Shown here one piece after another: positions 52,460 through 60,855 of a DNA stretch of 64,000 bases. This DNA is from DASXKD01 sp963703605 (GTDB lineage: Bacteria > Actinomycetota > Actinomycetes > Streptosporangiales > Streptosporangiaceae), in the NCBI GenBank assembly GCA_963703605.1, contig CAVPFC010000067.1:27726-91725 (forward strand), in the 5' to 3' direction. The notes below the pieces were generated by a model. It searched no databases, was not told the origin of the DNA, and was given only the letters and a program-made list of their open reading frames with translations. Each line of letters opens with the position of its first letter. The stretch's first letter is position 1. The translations under genes were made by a program, and so were the position numbers.

Positions 52460-53680
52460 CTATCCGCCCAGCGGCTCGCGCCGCAGGATCAGCAGGGCGA
52501 TGTCGTCGGGAGCCGCGTCGGCGCCCACCATGGCACCCATCACCGAGGCACAGACTGCATCGGGTGGCTCCGCCACGACCGCGTGGCACAGCCGGGCCAG
52601 GCCCTCATCGATCGGAAACTCCCGGCGCTCGACCAGGCCGTCGGTGTAGAAGCACAGCACCGTTCCCGGTGCGATCTTGATGGTCGTCGTCCGCCGCCGC
52701 GTGCCCGCGTCCACGCCGATCATCAGGCCGCCCGCGATATCAGCCAGGACCCCGGCCTGTCCGGGGACGGCGATCACCGGCGGAGGATGCCCCGCCGACG
52801 CGACGTGCACCCGGTCGAGGGATGGGTCGAACACCGCGTACATCACCGTGGCCAGGGCCCCCGGCTCGAAGTGCTGCATCTTGCGGTCCAGCCGGTCGAG
52901 AACCTCGGCCGGATCCCCGGCTTCCAGGGCGTAGGCCCGCAGCGCGCTGCGCATCCGGCCCATGATCACCGCCGCCGGCAGGCCGGAGCCGGCCACGTCA
53001 CCGGTCACCACGCCCAGCTCCCCGGACGGGAGAACGAAGACGTCGTACCAGTCGCCGCCGACCACACCCCGCCCGGGTACGTACCGGGCGGCAATCTCCG
53101 CGCCCGGTATGACGGGAGGCGCGGAGGGGAGCAGGCTGCGCTGCAAGGCCGCCGCCGCGACCTGGTCGTCATGGGCCGCCCGCGACCGCACCGCCGCTGC
53201 GGCCCTGTCGGCGGCAAGCTGGAGCAGCTCAGCATCCTGGGAGGTGAACTCGCGGGGGGTCAGCGACCCCACGTGCATGACGCCGATCACCCGGCCGGCC
53301 GCCACCATCGGCACGCCCATCAGAGCCCGGATGCCCTTCGCCATCAGGATCGGGTTCAGCACCGTGGTGTGATCGACGTGGTCGAGGATCACCGGCCGGT
53401 GCTCGGCCGCGATACGCCCGGCGAACCCCCGGCCCACCGGGATGCGAACGCCCTGGCGGACCTCCTCCTCCAGCCCAGCCGCCGCCGCCGCGATGAGCAT
53501 CCCGGCGGAGTAGTCGAGCAGCAGCACCGCCGCCGTGTCCGCGCGCATGACGGCTTTCACGCGGACCAGCAGCTCATCCAGGAAATCTTGATCAGCGAGC
53601 CGGGACAGCGCCGCATCGGTGATCGACTCGATGTCCCGCAGCCTGGCCTCAGCAACGCCAGAGCCGACATCCGCGGTCAT
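52460..53680 (-). CDS. GAF domain plus SpoIIE-type PP2C serine phosphatase
   Basis: The 406-residue protein has a GAF domain (about 20-170, VGRGFAGRIAAEHRPVILD) and a PP2C/SpoIIE domain (about 190-400). The metal-binding motifs are VVGGDWYDVF, VVTGDVAGSGLPAA, FYTDGLVERR and DDIALLILR. It would dephosphorylate a STAS antagonist and so release the sigma pathway in response to a ligand of the GAF domain. Confidence 0.92.
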   Translation of the reverse strand: MTADVGSGVAEARLRDIESITDAALSRLADQDFLDELLVRVKAVMRADTAAVLLLDYSAGMLIAAAAAGLEEEVRQGVRIPVGRGFAGRIAAEHRPVILDHVDHTTVLNPILMAKGIRALMGVPMVAAGRVIGVMHVGSLTPREFTSQDAELLQLAADRAAAAVRSRAAHDDQVAAAALQRSLLPSAPPVIPGAEIAARYVPGRGVVGGDWYDVFVLPSGELGVVTGDVAGSGLPAAVIMGRMRSALRAYALEAGDPAEVLDRLDRKMQHFEPGALATVMYAVFDPSLDRVHVASAGHPPPVIAVPGQAGVLADIAGGLMIGVDAGTRRRTTTIKIAPGTVLCFYTDGLVERREFPIDEGLARLCHAVVAEPPDAVCASVMGAMVGADAAPDDIALLILRREPLGG

Positions 53681-54037
53681 TGCCGATTCCTCCCACTAAG
53701 GGTGCGGTGCCTGCCACGGGACACGCGACGCCATCCGGGCAGTTAAAGTCAGTAGGCCGGCTTTTTGACCGTGACGAAAAGCGTACCGGCCTGCCGCCGC
53801 CGGCAGCCAGGCCCAACCGAACCACCTTGTAGCCGCGCTGACCGGCCAGCACGTACGCAGAACCGGCAGCGTCTGGTTCATCGTTCCCTGCCGGTAGGAT
53901 CACGGCGTGGCCGGATGAAGCTCCGGCGGGCACGCTGCCCGAACCGCCAGCCGTGGCTGATGGCTTCTACCAGGAGATGACCTCCTGGCAGCCGCCGACG
54001 TCGGCCCCTGCCAGGACCGACCTGGCGGGAGCCACCG
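53681..54037. other. 357-base stretch without a recognisable gene
   Basis: Short minus-strand frames here (53649-53933, 53696-53881) have no ribosome site, family motif or coding-like composition. I see only the presumed promoter of the phosphatase gene on the left and GGGAGCCACCG before the antiporter relic on the right. Confidence 0.5.
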
Positions 54038-54150
54038 ATGAACGCATACTACGTGATGGCGATCTGGGTGGGCATGGCCCTGCTCGCCTCGATGATCAGC
54101 ATCCGGATCGCCGTGCCTGCCGCGCTGGTCGAAATCGTGGTCGGCGCTGG
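54038..54150 (+). pseudogene. N-terminal relic of a CPA2-type cation/proton antiporter
   Basis: An ATG with GGGAG upstream opens MNAYYVMAIWVGMALLASMI and continues for 37 residues to VALVEIVVGA-like sequence (AALVEIVVGAG). This is the start of a KefB/NhaP-type antiporter as I know the family. The frame then leaves any family resemblance and runs antisense to the next gene until 54463. About 350 residues are missing, so it is a truncated relic. Confidence 0.6.
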
Positions 54151-54185
54151 CAGGCCCACGGCGTCTTGCTATCCCCGGGATGGGG

Positions 54186-54223
54186 CCCGAACCGGCGGCT
54201 TCCACCCGTACCGCCGGTTCGGG
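54186..54223. terminator. Hairpin downstream of the FGPEYDR paralogue B gene
   Basis: A perfect 13-bp stem (cccgaaccggcgg at 54186-54198 and its complement at 54211-54223) with a 12-base loop lies 26 bases beyond the stop of the minus-strand gene. No U-tract follows. It coincides with the point after which the antiporter relic ends. Confidence 0.65.
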
Positions 54224-54248
54224 GGCCTGTGGGGCGAGGGCGGCGGCA

Positions 54249-55025
54249 CTACTGTGCCGCGTCCTCCTCGTCGGAGTCCCGCGCAGGGGGAACCGGGACC
54301 GGCCGCCACAACTGCGGCCGCGGCGCCGGTGCGTCCCCATCGCCAGGTTGCTGCGGGTCCGTCGCAGGAAGTGCCCGCGGCACCACGGCGCTGGGCTGCA
54401 CCACGGCGGGCTGCACGGCAACGGGCTGCACCCCGTCGGGCTGCACCCCGTCGGGCTGCGTAACGGCGGCGGGCTGCACGGCGGCGTCGGGCTGCACGGC
54501 GGCGTCCGGCTTGCCGAGCAGCTCGCGGAACACCGCACGGAGGTGGATGAGCGCCTGCCGCAGGTCCTCGGTGGACGCGTCGCCCCGCTCGGCCTCCGCG
54601 CTGATCTGCCGTGCGACGCGGTAGTGGTCCAGCGTGGCCGTGTGCGTGACGGACAGGTCCGCCGTGATCTGGTCCGCGTCCTCGGCTGGGTACCCGCGCT
54701 CCTTCATGACCGACGCGACCAGCTCCTGGCCCTCGATGACCGCGTACTGCGGCTGATCGACGAACCCCTCCTGGACGGACTTCCACTCGGTGGCGTACTC
54801 GGCCCGCGCGGCGGCTGTCAGCGGCCGGATCCGCAGGCGCTGTACCCGCCGTTCCCGGCGGGCCAGCTCCGCGGCGCCCCTGAACTGGCCGCTCTTCTCC
54901 GCCACGACACGGTCGTATTCCGGGCCGAAACGCTGCTGAAGCCGGCGGCGCGTCACCGCCATCGCGGCGACAACAAGCACCACGACGGCGACAACCACGA
55001 TGATCGCGATGGCTGCGGCAGACAT
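54249..55025 (-). CDS. Membrane-anchored hypothetical protein, FGPEYDR family (paralogue B)
   Basis: This 258-residue protein has a membrane helix (about 3-22), then QQRFGPEYDRVVAEKSGQ, RIRPLTAAARAEYATEW, GFVDQPQYAV, RGYPAEDADQI and ADLSVTHTATLDHYRVA. The end of the domain is ASTEDLRQALIHLRAVFREL. About 70 residues of Pro/Val/Gln-rich tail follow, built from a short DNA repeat. It is homologous over most of its length to the 44280-44909 product. ATG follows GGAGGGTTCC. Function is unknown. Confidence 0.75.
   Translation of the reverse strand: MSAAAIAIIVVVAVVVLVVAAMAVTRRRLQQRFGPEYDRVVAEKSGQFRGAAELARRERRVQRLRIRPLTAAARAEYATEWKSVQEGFVDQPQYAVIEGQELVASVMKERGYPAEDADQITADLSVTHTATLDHYRVARQISAEAERGDASTEDLRQALIHLRAVFRELLGKPDAAVQPDAAVQPAAVTQPDGVQPDGVQPVAVQPAVVQPSAVVPRALPATDPQQPGDGDAPAPRPQLWRPVPVPPARDSDEEDAAQ
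54393..54508 (-). repeat. Short in-frame tandem repeat encoding a VQP-rich tail
   Basis: The plus-strand core gggctgc recurs at 54393, 54408, 54423, 54438, 54453, 54471 and 54489, giving a period of 15 then 18 bases. All periods are multiples of three, so the repeat encodes VQP-type pentapeptides and hexapeptides in the tail of paralogue B. Confidence 0.85.
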
Positions 55026-55174
55026 GGAACCCTCCTGTTGGGTTTGTGTACCGGTCCCGACTGCCCCCGAACGCGGACCTCAAACAGGATGCGGCGGCCC
55101 GGATTATCCCGGGCACACCAGGCCGGCCTGGTGGCGCAAACCTGCCGGGCATCCGTAGTCCCAGCCGGAATACC

Positions 55175-55618
55175 TCAGCGCGGCAGCTTCACCACGGTGA
55201 CGAAGAAGCTGTCGATCTGGCGGATCACGTCCATGAAGCGCTCGAAGTCCACCGGCTTGCTCACGTAGGCGTTGGCGTGCAGCGAGTAGCTGCGCAGGAT
55301 GTCCTCTTCTGCCTGGGACGTGGTGAGGATGACCACCGGGATGACGCGCAGCGCGGGATCGGACTTCAGCTCGGCGAGCACCTCGAGGCCGTCCCGGCGG
55401 GGCAGGTTGAGGTCGAGGAGGATGAGGCCGGGGCGCGGGGCGTCGGCGTAGTCGCCGGTCCGGTGCAGGAACTGGAGCGCCTGGTCACCGTCGGTCACCA
55501 CGTGCAGCGTGTTGCGGATCTTGTAGTACTCGAACGCTTCCCTGGTCATCAGGATGTCGCCCTGGTCGTCCTCGACCAGCAGCACGTCCACCACATCGCA
55601 CCCCGTGAGCTCAGTCAT
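55175..55618 (-). CDS. Rcp1-like single-domain response regulator
   Basis: The 147-residue REC protein has LLVEDDQGDILMTREAF with the acidic pair, the phosphoacceptor Asp in GLILLDLNLPRRDG (near 70) and the Lys in ANAYVSKPVDFERF. There is no output domain. GAGGA sits a few bases before its ATG. It lies right after a histidine kinase, whose correct frame ends in a TGA overlapping this start by eight bases. The apparent in-frame fusion to the kinase results from a frame break. Confidence 0.88.
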   Translation of the reverse strand: MTELTGCDVVDVLLVEDDQGDILMTREAFEYYKIRNTLHVVTDGDQALQFLHRTGDYADAPRPGLILLDLNLPRRDGLEVLAELKSDPALRVIPVVILTTSQAEEDILRSYSLHANAYVSKPVDFERFMDVIRQIDSFFVTVVKLPR

Positions 55619-57309
55619 CGGTGTCCTCGTCGTTCGGGAGCCTGGCAGCGTGAAGCGGAACCGGGCGCCGGGGCCAGCCTCGGTGTCCAGCCAGATCTGG
55701 CCGCCGTGGTACTCGATGATCTTCCTGACCATGGCCAGGCCGATTCCGGTGCCCGGGTAGGACGCCTTGTCGTGCAGCCGCTGGAAGATCACGAAGATCC
55801 GGTCGGCGTACTCGGGCTCGATCCCGATTCCGTTGTCGCTGAACGTGAAAAGCCACTGCCGGCCGTCCCGGCGGGCCGACACCGAGACCCGCGGCGGTGC
55901 CTCCCCGCGGAACTTCAGCGCGTTGCTCAGCAGGTTCTGGAACACCGCGGTGAGCAGCGAGGCCTCGCCCAGCACGACGGGCAGCTCGCCCTGCTCGATC
56001 GTCGCGTGCGTCCGCCGGACCTCGGCGGCGAGGTTCGCCCACGCCTGGGCCAGCAGCAGGCCCAGCGAGACCGGCTCCCGCTTCTGCGCGGTCCGCCCGA
56101 CGCGGCTGAACGCGAGCAGGTCGTTGATCAGCGCCTGCATCCGCTTGGCGCCGTCCACCGCGTGCTCGATGTACTCGTCGGCCTTCGCGTCCAGGCGGCC
56201 GGCGTAGCGGCGCTGGAGCAACTGGCAGAAGCTGGCCACCTTCCGCAGCGGCTCCTGCAGGTCGTGCGATGCCACGTAGGCGAACTGCTCCAGCTCGGAG
56301 TTCGACCGCTGGAGGTCCTCGGTCCTGGCCTCCAGGCTGGCGTTGGCGGCACGCAGTGCCGACAGCTCAGCCAGGATCCGCTCCCGCATCTGGTCCACGG
56401 CGCTGCCGACCGCGCGGACCTCCTCCGGGCCGCCCGGGGAGTCGAGCCGGTGCTCGAAATCTCCGCCGGCCACCTGGCGGGCGTCCGCGGCGAGCCGGGA
56501 CAGCGGCAAGATCGCCGACCGCCAGAGGCCGAACGCGAACATGGCCAGCACCAGCACCAGCCCGACCGCGATGCCGATGAGCGCCGCGTCCACCACCGAG
56601 GCCGAGTGATTCAGCGAGCCGACGGCCTGCGCCCGTTCCCTGGCCAGGTCGCTCTGCAGCGCGCCCAGCGTCACCCGCAGGCTGTCGAAGGCCACCTTCC
56701 CCTGGTCGGCCGCACCGGTCAGGGGCTTCCCGGTGGCCTGCACGTGGCTGATCGTCGGGCTGGCATAGCTGGACCGCCACGCGCCGACCTTCGCCAGTAC
56801 CTGGGCAAGGTCGGCTTGCGCCGCCGGCATCCCGGTCAGGAGCCCGTGCAGGGTGGCGGCCTGCTGGCGCTGTTGCAGCAGGCCAGCGTAATAGGGCTGC
56901 AGGAAGGGCCGCTGCGCGGTCAGCGCGTAGCCGCGCACGCCGGTCTCCTGGTTGAGCAGCGCGACCTCGAGCTGCGAGGCGTGGTACGCGGCGGGGTCGA
57001 GCGTGTCCACCACCCGCCCGCGATCGCTGCCCAGGCTGGCCAGGGCCGCGCCGCCGATGACGATCGCCAGTACGGAGAACAGCCCGGCGACCACTACCCC
57101 GGCCCCGATGATCCGGCCTAGCGGCCAGCCTCCGGTGAACCTGGCCGCGGCGGCCCGGGTGCGGTCAAGGCCGGCGGCCGGACCGGGCCGCCGGACCACC
57201 GTGATCACACCGCCGCCGGGCTCCGGGTCCGCCGCGGGCAGGGCGTCCACGGGAGCATCCCCGCCGGGCCGGCCCCGACGGCGTGGGGCGCCTCCGGCCG
57301 GTCGGTCAT
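55611..57309 (-). CDS. CHASE3-HAMP sensor histidine kinase, frame-broken at both ends
   Basis: The core is intact: a membrane helix (GRIIGAGVVVAGLFSVLAIV), CHASE3 sensor, second helix (ALIGIAVGLVLVLAMFAFGL), HAMP, coiled coil, HisKA (FAYVASHDLQEPLRKVASF, with the phospho-His) and HATPase_c (LLSNALKFRG, DNGIGIEPEY). The natural start is ATG at 57309, overlapping the phosphatase stop (ATGA), with MTDRPEAPHAVGAGPAG then a lost base in a C4 run near 57260. Near 55641 a second lost base hides the true end LPNDEDTDD. Adding two bases gives exactly 566 residues. Confidence 0.85.
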
Positions 57310-58535
57310 GGGCCGGCCAGGTCGGGGAACCCAAGAGCGAGCATGGCCATGTCGTCGTCCAGGTCTCCACCGTTGAGTTCGCGCACGTGATCAACCAGCC
57401 GGTCGAGGAGGCGCTCATCGCGCGGCCTGCGCTCCCACTTCCCCGCGGGACGGGTGGCATGCAGGTGTTTTTCGATGAGCTCGGTCAATCCGTCGCTGCC
57501 CAGGCGTTCCGGGCCGGTGCCCACCCGGCCTTCGATCAGCCCGTCGGTGTAGATCAGCAGGGACCAGCTGTCTCCCAGGACCACCTCGCTGGACGGCCAG
57601 TCCACCGAGTGGGCGATGCCGGGCGGCGGGCAGACCGGGGCCCGCAGCTCCCGCACCCCGCCCGGGGCGATCAGCAGCGGCGGCGGATGCCCGGCGAGGT
57701 GCAGCCGCCCATGGGACCGGTCCGGCGCGACCGAGACCATGCACAGCGTGGCGAACAGCCGGTCCTCCTGCCGCTCGTGCTCGAGTACCTGCTGCACCGC
57801 GGACAGCACCTCGGCCATCGGCCGTTCCGCCAGGATCATCGTGCGCCAGGCCACCCGCAGGCAGACGCCGAGCGCGGCCTCTTCGGGCCCGCGCCCGCAG
57901 ACGTCGCCGACCACGGCGTGCACCCAGCCGTCCTGCGCCTCCACGAGGTCGTAGAAGTCCCCGCCGAGCAGGTTCTGCCCGCCGCCGGCGCGGTACCTGG
58001 AGGCCACCGTCAGCCGCGGATCGGACAGCAGCGGCGAGGGCAGCAGCCCCCGCTCCAGCCGGGCGTTCTCCCGCGCGACGAGCTGCGCCTCACGAAGCTG
58101 GCGGCCGACCTCCTCCGCATGGCGGCGTTCCACCGCGTACCGGATGACCCGGTTCAGCAGCGAGCCATCCACCTGGCCCTTGACCAGATAGTCCTGCGCC
58201 CCGGCGCGGACCGCCTGCTCCCCCAGGTGCTCGTCGGCCCGGCCGGTGAGCACGACGACGGCTACCTGCGGCACGTGCTCGGAGAGCCAGCGCACCCCTT
58301 GCAGCTCCCGGGTATCCGGCAGGCCGAGGTCGAGCAGCACGCAGGTCACCTCGGGCAGCAGCGGCTTGGCCTCGGCCAGCGACCGCGCCCGGCGCAGGGT
58401 GACCGCGGCCGAAGCCTCCAGCAGAAACTCCTGGACCAGCAGGGCGTCGCCGTCGTCGTCCTCGATCAGCAGCACCTGCATCTGGCCCCGCGCGGCAGCG
58501 GAGTGCGCGCCGGCCTGCGTGACATCCTGAGCCAC
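57306..58535 (-). CDS. Response regulator with SpoIIE-type PP2C phosphatase output
   Basis: The 409-residue protein has a REC domain (about 18-135; LLIEDDDGDALLVQEF, phosphoacceptor in VLLDLGLPDT, Lys in AQDYLVKGQ) and a PP2C domain (about 175-405; LLGGDFYDLVEA, VVGDVCGRGPEEAAL, IYTDGLIEGR, DLDDDMAML). It likely receives phosphate from the downstream kinase and controls a STAS-type switch. It forms an operon with the kinase and the Rcp1-like regulator. Confidence 0.92.
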   Translation of the reverse strand: MAQDVTQAGAHSAAARGQMQVLLIEDDDGDALLVQEFLLEASAAVTLRRARSLAEAKPLLPEVTCVLLDLGLPDTRELQGVRWLSEHVPQVAVVVLTGRADEHLGEQAVRAGAQDYLVKGQVDGSLLNRVIRYAVERRHAEEVGRQLREAQLVARENARLERGLLPSPLLSDPRLTVASRYRAGGGQNLLGGDFYDLVEAQDGWVHAVVGDVCGRGPEEAALGVCLRVAWRTMILAERPMAEVLSAVQQVLEHERQEDRLFATLCMVSVAPDRSHGRLHLAGHPPPLLIAPGGVRELRAPVCPPPGIAHSVDWPSSEVVLGDSWSLLIYTDGLIEGRVGTGPERLGSDGLTELIEKHLHATRPAGKWERRPRDERLLDRLVDHVRELNGGDLDDDMAMLALGFPDLAGP

Positions 58536-58649
58536 TGTCCGACCCTGTTCATGGCGTGTGTAGATGATTCAGCCCCCAGGACAACCTGTGCGGTCGAGTA
58601 AGCATAGTGCCCCGTTGCGTGCGTAAGTCTGGGCCCGCCGAACCGGGAG

Positions 58650-59122
58650 TTACCCCGGGCCAGGCTGGGTCAGCAGCAGGTGCAGGGCCTGCCTGAACTG
58701 CTGCGCGAGCGGCCCGGGCAGCGGCGCGAGGAAGCGGCGCTCGGCGTCGTCGTTGGCCCGGGTGGCGTCCCGGAGCGTGTCCCGGCCGGCCGCGGTCAGC
58801 TCGACGACGTTCTTGCGCCGGTCCTGGGCGTCCGGGTGCCGGGCCACCAGCGCCTTGGCCTCGAGGCCGTCGAGCATGGCGACCATCGTGGTGCGGTCGA
58901 TGCCGAGCCGCCGGGCGGCCTCCTGCTGCGATGCCGGCTCGCTGCCGGAGAGCACGACAAGCACCGCCAGCTCGCGCCCGGTCAGGCCGTAGGGCGCCAG
59001 GGCGGCGGTGGTCAGCTCCCCCAGCCGCAGCCACACGTGCTTGAGGGAGTAGCCGAGCCTGCCGGTGAGCTCCGGCCCCGGGCCGGCCCCGGCGCCGGGT
59101 CAACGCTCGCTTCGCTGGACAC
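58650..59122 (-). CDS. MarR-family transcriptional regulator with a frame break near the start
   Basis: The winged-helix body is clear: YGLTGRELAVLVVLSG, ASQQEAARRLGIDRTTMVAM, LDGLEAKALVARHPDAQDRR. A GTG at 59122 opens VSSEASVDPAPGP, and adding one base in the G/C-rich stretch around 59070-59085 joins it to GPELTGRLGYSLKHVWLRL. That gives 157 residues, the normal MarR size; without it only a GTG at 59036 is available. It is divergent from the epimerase gene, with a palindrome between them. Confidence 0.82.
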
Positions 59123-59140
59123 CCGCCAATTCTACTCTTA

Positions 59141-59155
59141 AGCTGATTGTCAGCT
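59141..59155. promoter_or_regulatory. Candidate MarR operator
   Basis: The perfect inverted repeat AGCTGA-TTG-TCAGCT lies 19 bases before the MarR start and 58 bases before the divergent epimerase start, in a locally A/T-rich patch. Placement and symmetry suit autoregulation by the MarR protein. Confidence 0.45.
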
Positions 59156-59212
59156 CTACTGACGTTCATATCGAATGACGATCAGCGCCAACACCGAACC
59201 GTGGGAGCGGAG

Positions 59213-60181
59213 ATGATTCTGATAACCGGCGGCCTTGGCTTCATCGGGTCGCACACCGCCGAGGCGGTGCTCGACCTGGGTGAGTCGTGCGTGCTGGTCC
59301 AGCGGCGCGCCGGCGCGGTGCCCGGCGCCCTTGCCGGGGAGCTTGGCCGGCGGGTCTTCGTCGAGCAGGCGGACATCCGCGACATGCAGGCGCTCGGGGA
59401 GATCGGCAAGCGTCACAAGATCACCGGCATCGTGCACCTCGCCGGGTCGGTGCCGTGGCCACCCGGCGGGTTCGAGCCCGTGGACGGCGCCCGCCAGGCA
59501 ATCGACAGCCTGCTCAACGTGTTCCAGGCCGCCCGGGACTGGGCGGTGGCACGGGTCGGCGTTGCCAGCACGATCGGCGTGTACGGCGGCGCCGTGGGCG
59601 GGCCGCCCTACCGGGAGGACGCGCTGCTGCCGATGACGGCTGGCCCGGTGATCCCGGCGTTCAAGAAGATCGGCGAGCTGCTGGGCGACTACATCGGCGG
59701 CGCGGCGGGCCTGGAGGTGGTCGCCTTCCGCATCGCCGGCATCTGGGGCCCGCGGGGGCGCGCCGAGTCGGCGTTCTTCGGCGCGGCCCAGCTGGTGCAC
59801 GCCGCGGTGCGCGGCACGCCGCCGGACCTGTCCGCGCTGCACGCGCCCGCCTACGCCGGCGACGGGCTCGATCTGTGCTACGTCAAGGACTGCGCCCGGG
59901 GCATCGCGCTCCTGCAACTGGCGGAGCGGCTGAACCACGCGACCTACAACGTGGCCACCGGGCGGGCCACCACCTACGGGCAGATCGCGGACGCGATCAG
60001 GAAGGTGATTCCCGGGGCACGGATCGAACTGCCCGCGGGCCGTAATCCGGACGGGCCCGGCCACGACTACTACCTCGACATCACCCGCATCCACGCCGAC
60101 ACCGGCTACCAGCCCGGCTACGACGCCGAGCGCGCGGTGGCCGACTACATCGGCTGGCTGCGCGCCGGAAACGAGCGGTAG
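59213..60181 (+). CDS. NAD(P)-dependent epimerase/dehydratase (extended SDR)
   Basis: The 322-residue protein begins with the Rossmann motif ITGGLGFIGSHTAEAV (Gly6-Gly12). A sugar-epimerase-like layout follows, with HLAGSVPWPP, GVASTIGVYGG, FRIAGIWGPRGR and YVKDCARGIALLQ. The usual YxxxK is replaced by a less clear arrangement (Tyr in GVYGG, Lys pair in AFKKIGEL), so activity is uncertain. GGGAGCGGAG precedes the ATG. It is probably controlled by the divergent MarR gene. Confidence 0.85.
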   Translation: MILITGGLGFIGSHTAEAVLDLGESCVLVQRRAGAVPGALAGELGRRVFVEQADIRDMQALGEIGKRHKITGIVHLAGSVPWPPGGFEPVDGARQAIDSLLNVFQAARDWAVARVGVASTIGVYGGAVGGPPYREDALLPMTAGPVIPAFKKIGELLGDYIGGAAGLEVVAFRIAGIWGPRGRAESAFFGAAQLVHAAVRGTPPDLSALHAPAYAGDGLDLCYVKDCARGIALLQLAERLNHATYNVATGRATTYGQIADAIRKVIPGARIELPAGRNPDGPGHDYYLDITRIHADTGYQPGYDAERAVADYIGWLRAGNER

Positions 60182-60215
60182 CCCCGGGCGCCCCCGGAGA
60201 TTGCCCCTCGTTTAT

Positions 60216-60226
60216 ATACTCAGTAT
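60216..60226. promoter_or_regulatory. Candidate PadR operator/promoter
   Basis: The palindrome ATACT-C-AGTAT sits in an A/T-rich promoter-like segment (tttatatactcagtatcat) 34 bases before the PadR start. PadR proteins commonly bind such short A/T-rich palindromes over their own promoters. Confidence 0.45.
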
Positions 60227-60259
60227 CATCCTTGACATGCTACCTGATTTGGTGATGCC

Positions 60260-60838
60260 TTGAGCATCCGTCATGCGCTGCTCGGGCTGCTGAGCGAGGG
60301 GCCCAAGTACGGGCTGCAACTGCGCGAGGAGTTCGAGTCGGCGACGGGTGAGGTCTGGCCGCTGAACATCGGGCAGGTGTACACGACGCTCCAGCGGCTG
60401 GAGCGCGACGGGCTCATCGAGGCGGACGGCACCGGGGACGAAGGCCCGCAGAAGGGCTTCCGGATCACCGCCGCGGGCAGCGAGGAACTGGGCACGTGGC
60501 TGCGCACGCCGCCGGACCTGAGCCTGCCACCGCGCGATGAGCTGGTGATCAAGGTGCTGGTCGCGCTGCGGCTGCCGGGCACCAGCGCGCACGACGTGAT
60601 GCAGGCGCACCGCCGGTACCTGGTCGAGCTGATGCAGCAGTGGACGCGGATCAAGGAGCAGGAGGCCGACGACCTCAGCCTGGCTCTGGTGGTGGACGCC
60701 GAACTGTTCCGGCTGGACGCGGTCATCCGGTGGCTGGACGCCGCCGACGGCCGCCTCAAGCGGGCCGCCGCCGATCCGGCCGGGCCCGCGGCCACGGCCC
60801 TGCCGCGCCTGCGGCGCCGGGCCGGGCTGCGCCGCTGA
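60260..60838 (+). CDS. PadR-family transcriptional regulator
   Basis: The 192-residue protein has the PadR winged helix (RHALLGLLSEGPKYGLQLRE, NIGQVYTTLQRLERDGLIEA) and a C-terminal Vir_act_alpha_C-like helical domain (about 95-175). It starts at a TTG, as no ATG or GTG fits the family start. PadR regulators often sit next to transport genes they control, but here the following genes are a small membrane peptide and an acetyltransferase. Confidence 0.9.
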   Translation: MSIRHALLGLLSEGPKYGLQLREEFESATGEVWPLNIGQVYTTLQRLERDGLIEADGTGDEGPQKGFRITAAGSEELGTWLRTPPDLSLPPRDELVIKVLVALRLPGTSAHDVMQAHRRYLVELMQQWTRIKEQEADDLSLALVVDAELFRLDAVIRWLDAADGRLKRAAADPAGPAATALPRLRRRAGLRR

Positions 60839-60855
60839 GCAATCAGGAGTGCGGC

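Noticed and set aside
53649..53933. Short minus-strand ORFs between the PP2C gene and the antiporter relic
   Set aside because: No ribosome site, no motif and poor codon bias.
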